Positions 1 to 8,688 of a stretch of 15,958 nt of DNA are shown in pieces. The stretch's first letter is position 1; every line of letters starts with the position of its first letter. Source of the stretch: Dimargaris cristalligena (Eukaryota > Kickxellomycota > Dimargaritomycetes > Dimargaritales > Dimargaritaceae). Both the position numbers and the translations under genes were made by a program. The DNA lies in assembly GCA_027576995.1 (NCBI GenBank), contig JANBQC010000627.1:1-15958 (forward strand), given 5' to 3'. The notes below the pieces were generated by a model. The model was given only the letters and a program-made list of their open reading frames with translations. It searched no databases and had not been told where the DNA came from.

Positions 1-80
1 ATATAGTAATGGGAACTGATTAATAAAGAAATACTGCGGTTAACTAACTAGTCTCAGGTCCTACCACAACAAAAATATAG

Positions 81-152
81 AGCGGTGTGGCGCAGCGGAA
101 GCGCGCAGGGCTCATAACCCTGAGGTCCTACGATCGAAACGTAGCACCGCTA
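81..152 (+). tRNA. Initiator tRNA-Met (anticodon CAT), intronless
   Basis: The 72 bases fold into a complete cloverleaf. The 7-bp acceptor stem pairs AGCGGTG with CACCGCT, the D stem pairs GCGC with GCGC, the anticodon stem pairs CAGGG with CCCTG around loop CTCATAA, the T stem pairs CTACG with CGTAG, and the discriminator base is A. Three features mark it as the cytosolic initiator and not the elongator: an A:T first acceptor pair (A1:U72), three consecutive G:C pairs next to the anticodon loop, and a T-loop reading ATCGAAA instead of TTCGAAA. These are established hallmarks of eukaryotic initiator tRNA. The internal pol III A and B boxes fall in the D arm and T arm. There is no intron and no encoded CCA, as expected for a eukaryotic nuclear gene. 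Its role is to deliver methionine to the 40S subunit with eIF2. Confidence 0.97.
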
Positions 153-156
153 ATTC

Positions 157-163
157 TTTTTTT
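157..163 (+). terminator. Pol III T-run terminator of the tRNA gene
   Basis: A run of seven T begins four bases after the last tRNA base. Four or more T on the non-template strand is the usual stop signal for RNA polymerase III, and the spacing fits a short 3' trailer. Confidence 0.85.
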
Positions 164-1715
164 GGGGTCCTCCTTCAATGTGGAAGGTATTTGATTGGAG
201 TGTGCATAGCTAGCTGAATCCATTTGGTAAGACAGACAGCCAGTTAATGGTTTCTCTATTATTTTCTTATCTATTGTAATGGTACCTTCAGTTGGAACCT
301 ACCCTTCGGCTTATAATATGGCTAGTATCCCGGTCAATGTTTGCCGTCGAATTATACACTTGCAAAAATAAAATGTATATGGGCAATTCCTGCCTTTATT
401 CTTGCGAAAGAAATCGGTTGACTTATCATCACGCCACCAGGGCAAATCAGGGAAGCTCACTCTACAAACTAAGCGGAAGTCTTGTGCTCGCTTGATTATC
501 GTTACAAGGCTATGTGGCCAATGTGCATTTTGGATTAGCCGATCCACAGGAGAGACGACCTGCCCCCTATCGACGGGCACGTATTAGTCTAACGGGTTTT
601 TATCCTGTATAGAACAGCTGCATATTACCTCTTACTTCCAAAGGAATTCGAATTTGCCTAGTGTCATTTATTTGAGTCGAGCGTTACACTAGTGGTCGAA
701 GCAAGGGTGTACGTACATCAGAGATAAAGAGAAAGAGAGAGAGGATGGAGGCGGGAGATTACATCAATCCTGAAAAACTAACCAACAAGCTTAAGCCAAT
801 ATTGGCAATCTCGCTTCTTTGTGGCGATGCCGTGTAGTCTCCTTATAGCCAATTGTTCTTTTCCTAGCCGGAAAGTCTTTGCAAAACGGCAGTACCAGCT
901 GGGCCATTTATCTCTAGTTGTATAATCGGAGATTTTCATTGCCTAGCACAAGTTAAACGGGGACAAATGGTCCAATCTAATCGAGGGAGGTTGTAACTCA
1001 GAAATGATCATTTTGCCAACACCCCAATGAATTGATCGCCGCCCGCATTTTCCGCCGTTTTGCGACAATCCGGGTGGTGTTGAACCGGATGCACCCAGCT
1101 CCCTCATTCTCGCCGTATTATCCCTGTTTCTGTCCCGAATACTTAGGGCTTGGTCATACCACAAAGTTGATTCACATTCCTATTGCTCGCGTGTACCACT
1201 GGGCTCGTCTCCGTATACGGGGAAGGGGTGTGATATTATATATATATATATAGGTATGTCTTGCCGATAGGATTTCTAGCGATTTTTCGTTGCCTACACT
1301 TTGCCTCGGTACCATTTTTTTTCTGTATATAACTGCCACCAATAACGCTTTCGCATTAATATTTGCATTAGACTCATTATTAACCTAGTTATATCTGCAT
1401 TATCTAATTTCCTATTGCATTTTCCCGACATATTTAGCCATATACATTCTGTAGCTTACCATCTATACTTATAATCTATCCATGGCTATTCATAGTTTCT
1501 AGATTAAACTATTCGATTACTCTTTTTTATTTATTAAGGCTCGTTCATTTTATATATTTATATGTATATATTCGTCAAATTACCCATCAGTTTATGTGTG
1601 CTATTTTATTCAAGGAATCTTTAGTAACCTTGGAACTGGCCTTACTTACTATTTAAATTATCATATCCCAGTTCTTGGCCAAACCTAGTCCTGTACCATC
1701 ACCCGTAATTCCAGT
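164..1715. other. Intergenic stretch between the tRNA and the Kelch gene
   Basis: No gene is supported here. Open frames are short and none resembles a known protein. The region contains a GA-rich purine tract around 727-745, a (TA)8 run at 1237-1252, and an increasingly AT-rich segment from about 1255 to 1700. The last part is a plausible promoter and 5' leader for the Kelch gene. A TATATAA at 1326-1332 and several TATA-like stretches near 1549-1571 are candidates, but AT richness makes any one of them weak evidence. Confidence 0.6.
1237..1252. repeat. (TA)8 dinucleotide repeat
   Basis: Sixteen bases of uninterrupted TA at the edge where the more GC-balanced spacer becomes AT-rich, about 460 bp ahead of the Kelch start codon. 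It is a probable length-variable microsatellite. A possible promoter role is guesswork. Confidence 0.85.
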
Positions 1716-3790
1716 ATGCGGACTTTTAGTTCACTCAGCTGGTTACCATTCCTCTGGGGGGCCATTCTCCTTAATGGATATGTCAATGTGATTTCGGGGA
1801 GCGACGAGGGCCAAAGTGCCGACACAATTCCAGCTCTCTATGAACACGGTTCCCTAGTCCGCCAGGATACGCTCTTTATTATTGGGGGGCGCACGCAAGT
1901 TCCCCCCACTACGGAGGACGGCGGAGCCACCAACGCCCCCGAGGCCTTCTCCAACCGCATGTGGACCCTATCCCTCACCAATCTGACGAACATCAGCTTC
2001 CCCACTTGGACCCCTACCGACCCGGCGGTGAATTACCCGCAGGTATGCGGGGCCGTGGTCCTTAATACCACCGACACCGACAGCGGGTTCCTGACCGCCT
2101 ACGGGGGGGACGGGCCCGAAACGGAACTGCAGCGGACCGATTTTTACGCATACATGGAACTCAATCGACCCGTGTGGAGCCGACGCACCCTCAAAGTAAG
2201 TCGTCTGGGCCGGTGGTACGGTCAGTCGGGGGTTAACTCGGGGGCGACGGGCTATACGGTTTATTTCGGGGGGGTGGACCCCGTAGCCTATCGCCAATTC
2301 ATGACTAGCACTATCATCGCCAGCCGTAACGATACCAACTCGAGCAACAGTGACAGCAACAGCGACAGTGGGAGCCAGGGGCAATCCATCATCCAAACCC
2401 AAAGTACGACCTACTACAAAATGGTGGATGGTAGCCAATTCACTCTAGACCACCAAGACAACACGCCATCATCCCGGTTTTTGCACACAGCGGTCATGAT
2501 CAATGGTACCCATATGGCCGTGGTTGGGGGGAATTCTCTGAAGGGCCCGATTGATGTCGAGCTTGTACACGTTCTGGATACGGTAGAGAAGACCTGGTCA
2601 CTCGTGCCTACAAGTGGTGCCACGTTTGGCTCCATCTATTCAACCGCTGCTGTCGGTAAGTTTTTCAAATATTATACTATCCCTATCCCTCCGAGTTCCC
2701 GTTATATTCCTCGCCAACGTCGGTTAGTAGACAATATCCAATCCGGCCATTACCTTTAAAGGCTGCATCTGTTGGAAAAAGAAGGAATGGAAAGCAGGGA
2801 AGAGGGGGGGGCTACGCACTAACCAGTGGTTGAATCCATTCAGGGTAAATCTCCGAATAGAGAGAGATAGATTAATTTCGGCACAAAATATGGGAGAAGT
2901 TCATTTAGGCTGTATAACGAAAAATCCATTGGATGAGGCCAATATTACTGGTTAAAAGATATTCTTACATATATTCGTCCATACACGTATTATGTAAAAC
3001 CTTATACAGCTGGTTTGAATCTCTTCCATATTTTTGAATTCGGCTGTTGCTGCTCTTACGTGGTTCATCCCGCCCATTTCGCAATATCTATTTCATTGAA
3101 CTAACCGATTATCATTTTTTGTACGTTACCGTCACTTCCATAATTCATGGAACACCTTCGATTGACTCGGATTTGGCATGCTATGATTATAACTTCCTCC
3201 CTTTGATCCGTGTTTCGGGGTGTTTAGTGTACCGCCGTAAGATCATCTTTATTGGCGGTCTCTACAATGACGGCTCTCTCGTATCGAATATTCTCACTCT
3301 GGACACTACCCAAATGCCTTGGCAGTGGGATACCGCCCCCACCACGAACCTACCGGCGAATTTAGCGGCTCGTTATAGCCATTCGGCCTATTTACTGGGC
3401 CGAGTAGTCCTCATTAGTTTCGGCCGTACCGAGGATGGCCACCCCAGCCAGGACTTTTTTGCGCTTGAGTTGGAAAGTAGTTCCGGTAACGACAATGATG
3501 ATGATGGCAGCAACAACTACCAGTCTCTCGACGCCCTAGACCTCCGGGCCGCTATGAAAATCCCCGAAGACGCCCGCGACTATTCTCTCTACCGGTTCGT
3601 TAAAGACCCCAAGCCAACGGACGACGAGGGTCATAAGACCACCATTATTCTAGTGTCGGTCTTCGTGGTCATCGGATTCGGTCTGGCGGTTTTCCTCTTT
3701 TGGTGGTTCAAAGTGAGGCAGCCGAGAGTGGTGATCGACCCGTGGACCAATCAACCCGTCGCCAAAAAGAAGGGATTTACCATTCTCTAA
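1716..3790 (+). CDS. Kelch-repeat type I membrane protein, two exons (join 1716-2655, 3228-3790), 500 aa
   Basis: Spliced length is 1503 bases, a whole number of codons. Residues 1 to about 28 look like a signal peptide (hydrophobic core WLPFLWGAILLNGYV). Residues about 40-400 form Kelch-type blades, with diglycines at 57-58, 130-131, 185-186, 271-272 and 323-324, each followed at distance by an aromatic or Trp position (for example TW at 293-294 and W345). A last blade around 363-396 has only one Gly (ISFG). An acidic/Ser/Asn stalk (397-412) precedes one membrane helix at about 452-474 and a basic 26-residue cytosolic tail ending KKKGFTIL. Possible N-glycosylation sites lie at N89, N92, N117, N205, N208 and N263, and a Ser/Asn/Asp-rich loop spans 204-222. 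The expected placement is a beta-propeller outside the cell or in the secretory lumen, anchored by its C terminus. Kelch propellers usually bind other proteins or sugars; the partner cannot be read from the sequence. No galactose oxidase catalytic set was identified. The join gives AAV-V-YRRKIIFIGG, which restores a canonical Kelch strand, so the exon structure is well supported. Confidence 0.9.
2656..3227 (+). other. Spliceosomal intron of the Kelch gene (572 bp, phase 1)
   Basis: The donor is G|GTAAGT at 2656 and the acceptor TGTTTAG|TG ends at 3227. Splicing joins one base of a codon from exon 1 with two from exon 2 to give GTG (Val314), and the Kelch strand runs straight through. Possible branch sites are TTGAC near 3162 and CTAAC near 3101; neither is certain. 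The intron holds in-frame stops (first at 2757-2759) and a MITE-like element at 2888-3031. The ORF of exon 2 extends upstream to about 3047, but that extra peptide does not resemble a Kelch strand and is taken as intron. Confidence 0.85.
2888..3031 (+). mobile_element. MITE-like element inside the Kelch intron (144 bp, terminal inverted repeats)
   Basis: The left end (2888-2919) and the reverse complement of the right end (3000-3031) match at 23 of 32 positions. The outer part matches well (ATATGG.AGA..TTCA) and the inner block GCTGTATAA is perfect. The left 77 bases recur at 15882-15958 with four differences, which shows that this is a dispersed repeat and not chance. If the ends are taken as TGGG...TTCCA (2891-3028), TA lies directly on both sides, as for Tc1/mariner-type targets; the ATAT context makes the exact boundary ambiguous. 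A shorter inverted repeat (TTACATA / TATGTAA) lies near 2965-2997. There is no coding capacity, so it would depend on a transposase elsewhere. Class assignment is an inference. Confidence 0.62.
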
Positions 3791-3837
3791 TTCCAGCCTC
3801 TCCCTCGCCCCCCCATAGGTTATAATGTTCCTGCGCC

Positions 3838-3902
3838 ACTCCTCCTCCTTCTCTCTCTCTCATCCTCTCTTCTCATTTTAATATATGTAGATATAATATA
3901 TT
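3838..3902 (+). terminator. Probable 3' end / polyadenylation region of the Kelch gene
   Basis: About 50 bases after the stop codon a pure pyrimidine tract (3838-3875) is followed by AT-rich sequence with ATATATGTAGATATAATA at 3881-3898. Fungal 3' ends commonly combine TATATA/TATGTA efficiency elements with an A-rich positioning element, and this is the first such cluster after the gene. No perfect AATAAA is present. Assignment is by composition and position only. Confidence 0.4.
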
Positions 3903-4926
3903 CGGCTAGCATATTTTTTTTGGGAGGGGGGCTAGGCAAAATTAGTTTAGCGAGTTTCTTCCGAGCGATGTTGGGCGCAGTTGGCCGAATGAAATAAAAG
4001 AGCTAAGGATAATCTCTTCGCATGATCCAAGACTCGCATTTTTTTATTGGCTTGAGAGACGAGCCGAAACCGGGAGGGGGGGGCGCATAGCGCATATGAC
4101 ACGTACCTTCTTCCTACTCTATTTTTAAATGGCGTTTCATTTTGGAGTTTCTTTAAAGATCTAACTGTATACACTCCTCTTTTTGGCCATATATGAGATA
4201 TCTACTAAGTCTAGTATTCCTTGAAAGTAGAGTGGTGGCCATTATTAGAGGCAGGGTAACGACGAACTATCACTTAGACCAATTCTCCAGCGAAACATTA
4301 TTAGATACACCAATAAAGACATACTCATTGTTCCTCCTACACTATGTTTATATTTATCTGAGATCCAGTGCCTATTTGTAATTATAAAACGGGACGCTTG
4401 ACTTTATTACACCCCCATGGTTTTAAATTCAATAGCTATTCCATAATATTTCCGACTGGCGGTTAATTGGGCATTTTTGGCTATTATTACATATCCTGCT
4501 CTCGTCAAACTTAGGACCCATACCCAAAAAGCCCACTACTCGGGTCGGCTCCGATCGAATTGCCCCCAAAGCCTTCGATGATCACGTAATAACAGGAAAC
4601 ACTGTTGCTTAGTGATACTTCTGTAAATGCCACTGCTGCTACTGGGAAGCACAAATAGACCTTCATTGGAATGTTACAGCATTAAGAATCGAAATGAAAT
4701 ACCAACAATTAAAACGAGCCATACTGAATGTAATATAAAGTTTTGAAAAATAAAAATAACCTACGAGCGAAAACGGGTGTTAAAAAAATGTCGGATCCAT
4801 ACACAGATAATTCATAAGTAAATACAATTTGGCCTGAAAACATGTATCAGTGAAGAAACTTGCGTATGCAGTCAAAATGGGGAAATGTATCAACATATAT
4901 AAGCATATGTGTATGTATGAGTATTG
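3903..4926. other. Spacer between the two converging genes
   Basis: No gene is supported between the Kelch 3' end and the phosphatase 3' end. The stretch is AT-rich, with a run of eight G at 4076-4083 and A-rich patches near 4740-4800. The short open frames have no recognisable content and look like chance. Confidence 0.6.
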
Positions 4927-4942
4927 ATATATATATATATAT
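4927..4942 (-). terminator. (AT)8 repeat, candidate 3'-end signal for the phosphatase gene
   Basis: Sixteen bases of alternating AT lie about 165 bp beyond the phosphatase stop codon, with further ATATATA and CATATG motifs at 4895-4915. Alternating TA resembles the TATATA efficiency element of fungal 3' ends and is the first such signal downstream of the gene. It is also a plain dinucleotide repeat, so the regulatory reading is tentative. Confidence 0.3.
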
Positions 4943-5105
4943 GGAATACACCAAGACTATACGAAGGCAAGGTGGAAGGGGGAGGGTGTCGTCTAGTCCA
5001 CTTAGTGAGAAGGGGGGAATTCGACTCCGGTTTCAACAAAGGGCTAGCCAATTGGTCGAACGATATTCTTAAGAAACATCTAAAAGCAGCGCTTCAAGGT
5101 CGTTA

Positions 5106-7610
5106 CTAGAAGAATATAACGGCGACTGTGACATCATCACGGTAATTGGAACTATCGGGTGCCTTAAGGGCCAGCAAGGAAGGGGTGGCTCCCTTGGAAA
5201 TGATATTGAACGTATTTTCGATGAGAAGGGTGGCGGCATTGATACGTTGCTCATTTTCCTGCCCTTCCTGGTAAATTGGGGCACCTTTGCGTAAGCCATG
5301 TTCGAGTCCGGCATCCAAGTAGAGTCGGCGTTCTTCGGTAGGAGTAAAGGTAGGATCATCCATGATAAAGTTAAACTTGTCGTCGGGGTCACCGCCGTTA
5401 CTACTGACGGCCCGCGGGGAGCCGGGGACAGATGGCCCAGCGGAACCAGGTACCATGTGAGGCGAGAGGGTCCCGGCGGAGTTGGCTTGACTATAGTGGG
5501 TGGGTCCCTCCGAACCAGCAGAATCGGTAATAGTGGGACTGATGGCAATTGTTGAGAATTCCGATGATTGAGGGTCGGGGCTAGTGATAGAAGATTTATC
5601 CAAACTGCTAGCCGTGTCTTGCAGTGGATCAGATATAAGCCCAGTAGTGCCTACCGGTGCCCCAAATATTGGCAGGTTAGGAATGGTCTGTTCGTTGGGA
5701 TTGGGGCACACAATTTGCTCAAAAAAGCCGCCCATCAACTCAGCGACCAGCTCATTCGACAAGCCCTCAAAAAGGCCATCCGAGGCCAGCACTAAGAACC
5801 GGTCTTGGGGTCGCAACTTTAGGCGCATCACGTCGGGACGAGCCGTAATGTAAGGCGGGGAGATACTCGCCATGGGATCGGGACATTTTTTATCGGGGAA
5901 GAGCCCCGGGTAGATGGCTTGAACCAGGTGGCGATGCCATTTAAAGCTAGCATCCCCGAAGGCCCGCGTGACGGCCAGAAGACCCAAGACCCGGTCACCC
6001 ACCACCACGGACATGCCGTCTTGGTGATCCCGGGACAGGCGGACCCGTTCGAGTTCAATCGCCGCGTTGTGATCACTGGTGAGTTGTATCCCCTTCCAGG
6101 CCCAGGGAGAATCGTGGGCCTTTGGCTTGGTAGGTAAAACCACAGCAGCCATCTGGGTGGAAATGGCGGCGGGACTACCGGTCGTTAGACGGGGGCTAAT
6201 AGACGGGTCGTCCGGTACGACTTGGGCGGTCTTTTGTACTCCCAGAATAGCTCGACTATCACCGCAGTGCGCCACGTAGAGCTCCTTAGTGGTTTCATCA
6301 ATCAGTGCAACCACGGCACAGGATCCAGTGATGGCCGGGAATAGAATGGGGCGCACCGTTTCGGGCTCATCCACAAACAAGTGGAGAGCATCATGAACGA
6401 TTTCGCGGTCCATGTCAATGAACGCCTGCTTTAGCAGTTCGATAATATCCGGTTGGGTTGGGTCAGAATTAATTGAACCCAAAGATGGGGCGGGGGCAGG
6501 CCCCTTCCCCGATGTGGACTGCGGGTTGGAACAGTGGCTAAGGCTGGAATTCAACGGAGTGGGTCCATCGGACTGCTTCTTGGACTGAGGGTAAAATGCC
6601 GTACGTAGGGCAGTAGCAATCCGCTCGGGCAACCAGCGGGCAATGTATTCGGCAGTCTGGTGGCCACTGTGGCCATCGTAGATACCGATGATGTGCCATC
6701 TGATCTGACCCTTATCGTCCGTGACGTGCGTCCGGCTGTAGCGGTCTTCCACGGGGTTGGCGCTCGGAACCTGGTTAAAGTCCAGTCGTCGAATCACGCT
6801 GGGGTGTGTATGGCTAGAAGGATGGGCGAAACCGGGAGTAAGACCGGATTTGAAGGCAATGCCCTCAACTGAAGGGGAGGAACCCGTGGAGGGATCCGTA
6901 AGGGGCGGTGAGGCACTATGGACAGACGAGATTCGAATAGCCGGAACACTAGAGAGAACGATGTTAGTGGGGGAATTAAAAGTCGTGTTGGCCAACACGG
7001 GGTCGCGCAACTCCGAACCCGTCCACGCAGCGGCATTCTGGGTTAACATGGCACGAAGCTCATGGGGGGTCAGAGGGTCAATGGCATCCAGGTCGGCGCA
7101 GTCCAGGTAAGTCACGGAGGCGGCTCGAGTGCGCTGACGGGATTTGCTACGATTGCGATGTTTCGAGGATTTGTGGGTCCCATTTGGGAAGCGGGTCGTA
7201 CTTGACGGGTAGTATTGCTTGTGGGTCGACGATTGCGGCTGGTGGCTCTGACTACGATTAACCGAGCGACCACTGCGGGCACTGTCGGTTGAGTCGGCAT
7301 TGCTCTTCTTGAGGTCGAGGGAGAAATTCAGCTTACGGCTGAAGAAGGGCAATTTGAACCCGAAACGCCGGCGAGACCCATCGGCGGTTCGATCAGGACT
7401 CGAACCTTCCGAATGTAAGGAGGAGGCGGAGGAGCGGGTGGATAGGGACCGGTCGGTTCCGACTGAGGAGCGCGGTGAGGTAGCCTGGAGGTTAGAAGCC
7501 GTACTACTGGTCGTTTGGTTGGTTGGAATGGGAGTTATGTCCAGTAAGCGGCCAGAACGCGAACTGCGGCGAGGTCCGCCTGGCGGGGGCTGTGGATTAC
7601 TGCCGTTCAT
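5106..7610 (-). CDS. PP2C-family Ser/Thr phosphatase, pyruvate dehydrogenase phosphatase (Ptc5/PDP)-like, 834 aa
   Basis: This is a metal-dependent PPM/PP2C phosphatase. Motifs in order are NQVPSANPVEDR (279-290, with the metal-site E288/D289), YDGHSG (311-316), CGDSRA (449-454), DHNA (513-516), GLLAVTRAFGD (543-553), PPYITARPDV then RPQDRFLVLASDGL (585-613, D611) and YRDDVTVAV (823-831, D825/D826). All expected metal-binding acids are present, so the enzyme looks active. The NQxPxxxPxEDR, LLGLL..RAFGD.xFKW and RPQDxFLVLAxDGL wording is typical of PDP/Ptc5 and not of Ptc1-4; that family dephosphorylates the E1-alpha subunit of mitochondrial pyruvate dehydrogenase. The protein is longer than usual because of a Ser/Arg-rich N terminus (1-170) and low-complexity inserts at about 340-385, 460-500 and 635-745. 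The first ATG is used: an in-frame TAG lies 18 bases upstream, overlapping a probable splice acceptor. No coding intron is needed. Mitochondrial targeting is unproven, because the N terminus is basic and hydroxylated but not a clear amphipathic helix. Confidence 0.95.
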   Translation of the reverse strand: MNGSNPQPPPGGPRRSSRSGRLLDITPIPTNQTTSSTASNLQATSPRSSVGTDRSLSTRSSASSLHSEGSSPDRTADGSRRRFGFKLPFFSRKLNFSLDLKKSNADSTDSARSGRSVNRSQSHQPQSSTHKQYYPSSTTRFPNGTHKSSKHRNRSKSRQRTRAASVTYLDCADLDAIDPLTPHELRAMLTQNAAAWTGSELRDPVLANTTFNSPTNIVLSSVPAIRISSVHSASPPLTDPSTGSSPSVEGIAFKSGLTPGFAHPSSHTHPSVIRRLDFNQVPSANPVEDRYSRTHVTDDKGQIRWHIIGIYDGHSGHQTAEYIARWLPERIATALRTAFYPQSKKQSDGPTPLNSSLSHCSNPQSTSGKGPAPAPSLGSINSDPTQPDIIELLKQAFIDMDREIVHDALHLFVDEPETVRPILFPAITGSCAVVALIDETTKELYVAHCGDSRAILGVQKTAQVVPDDPSISPRLTTGSPAAISTQMAAVVLPTKPKAHDSPWAWKGIQLTSDHNAAIELERVRLSRDHQDGMSVVVGDRVLGLLAVTRAFGDASFKWHRHLVQAIYPGLFPDKKCPDPMASISPPYITARPDVMRLKLRPQDRFLVLASDGLFEGLSNELVAELMGGFFEQIVCPNPNEQTIPNLPIFGAPVGTTGLISDPLQDTASSLDKSSITSPDPQSSEFSTIAISPTITDSAGSEGPTHYSQANSAGTLSPHMVPGSAGPSVPGSPRAVSSNGGDPDDKFNFIMDDPTFTPTEERRLYLDAGLEHGLRKGAPIYQEGQENEQRINAATLLIENTFNIISKGATPSLLALKAPDSSNYRDDVTVAVIFF

Positions 7611-7625
7611 GGTGAATAGGCCTTG

Positions 7626-8529
7626 CTAAAATGAAAAATGGAAGTAATAGAAAGAAATGAGAATGACCTAAGGAAGGGCAAACAACAGCAGTGAAGAAGA
7701 GGGAAGGGGGAGGTTATGTAGTCGGATTGACAATAACTAAAGGGGCATAACGGGGTGGGGAAGCCAGGGGAACGGAGGGAGGTTTGGGTATAGCACCCCA
7801 CTGAAACGAAGCAATTGGCAGGTGTGTAGGAAATGGTACTGAAATGGAAGAGGGTACAAATGCGGGGAGGGTGTAGTCACGCTAAATAAATAAAAGAGGG
7901 GGAAGGCGGTGGCGGAAGGGGTTAAGCGACTAGACCAAAAGGCGAGTGGGAATGGGAAGTCAAGGGAAAGGGATGTGAGACACCACAGAAGGTAGGAGGA
8001 AACTTAGTGATAAGAAAATTCAGGTGGCGATAATAGAGCGAAGCAGGAGAAACCTAAAGTATAGTTCCAAGTACAGCAGTAAAGGCTCAGGAGGTGAAAA
8101 GGAGGAGCACAAGAGAGGGGTAATAGCAGTTGGGCGAGTAAGCGGTGTGGAGACCCCGAGCTTGGCTGGTCCGCCGCTGGCTAGCGAGTGCCACCTACAA
8201 CCAGGAAGAGTAGGACAGACTAGAGGAATATAACACCGACCATAAGGTAACAGTGGTTAGTCAGTATAAAGCAATAGAAGAGTAAGGAGGGCAGTCACTC
8301 CGAAATTTGACTCCTGTCGAGTGGGCAAATGTGGCGGAAGGGGGAATAAATGCGCTAAGTTGCACCAGGGTGGCGACTTGCTGATGGTAGCCAGGAGCGG
8401 GAGCACTTCCAAAGTACTGCAGTCCAAGGCGGTCGTGTAACCAGCACAAGTCAAAGGAAGCTAAAATGGGAGGACAATGGCACTCCACAGTGATAAACCC
8501 AATGGTATAGCGGTCGGCCGAATACTTAC
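7626..8529 (-). other. Probable 5'-leader intron of the phosphatase gene (about 904 bp)
   Basis: Read on the minus strand, a consensus donor T|GTAAGTATTC begins at 8529 and a strong acceptor TTTTTCATTTTAG|CA ends at 7626, only 15 bases before the phosphatase ATG. The span is markedly pyrimidine-rich on the minus strand. It contains several upstream ATGs that would interfere with scanning if retained, for example near 8243 and 7748. The proposed first exon, from the TATA-like site to 8530, contains no ATG. A second possible donor, GTAGGT, starts at 8198. Splicing here is deduced from signals alone. Confidence 0.42.
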
Positions 8530-8673
8530 AATATGCTAGTAAACGCGCCTATTCGAATCGATGATTAGGAGCGGTGATCAAATAAGGGAGGAAGGTGGTG
8601 GTATAGAAAGGGAATTGAATGGTTTGGATACACAACAGGAGCAAGCAGAAAAGAACCAGCTAAGGGAGGCAGA

Positions 8674-8688
8674 CCCCGCCTTTAAATA
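8674..8688 (-). promoter_or_regulatory. TATA-like box with GC-box, candidate phosphatase promoter
   Basis: On the minus strand TATTTAAA (8688-8681) is followed directly by GGCGGGG (8680-8674). Initiation about 30 bases downstream, near 8650, would give a short ATG-free first exon ending at the GTAAGT donor at 8529. Pyrimidine richness of the minus strand starts just after this point and continues to the gene. Confidence 0.33.

Noticed and set aside
3047..3227. Upstream extension of the Kelch exon 2 reading frame
   Set aside because: It opens with a non-ATG codon and its peptide does not fit a Kelch strand. Splicing at 3227 restores the blade exactly, so the extension is intron.
5069..5548. 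159-codon minus-strand frame inside the phosphatase gene, and other long frames antisense to or shifted within the three genes
   Set aside because: They overlap a well-supported coding region in another frame and their proline/serine-rich content is typical of shadows in GC-rich genes.
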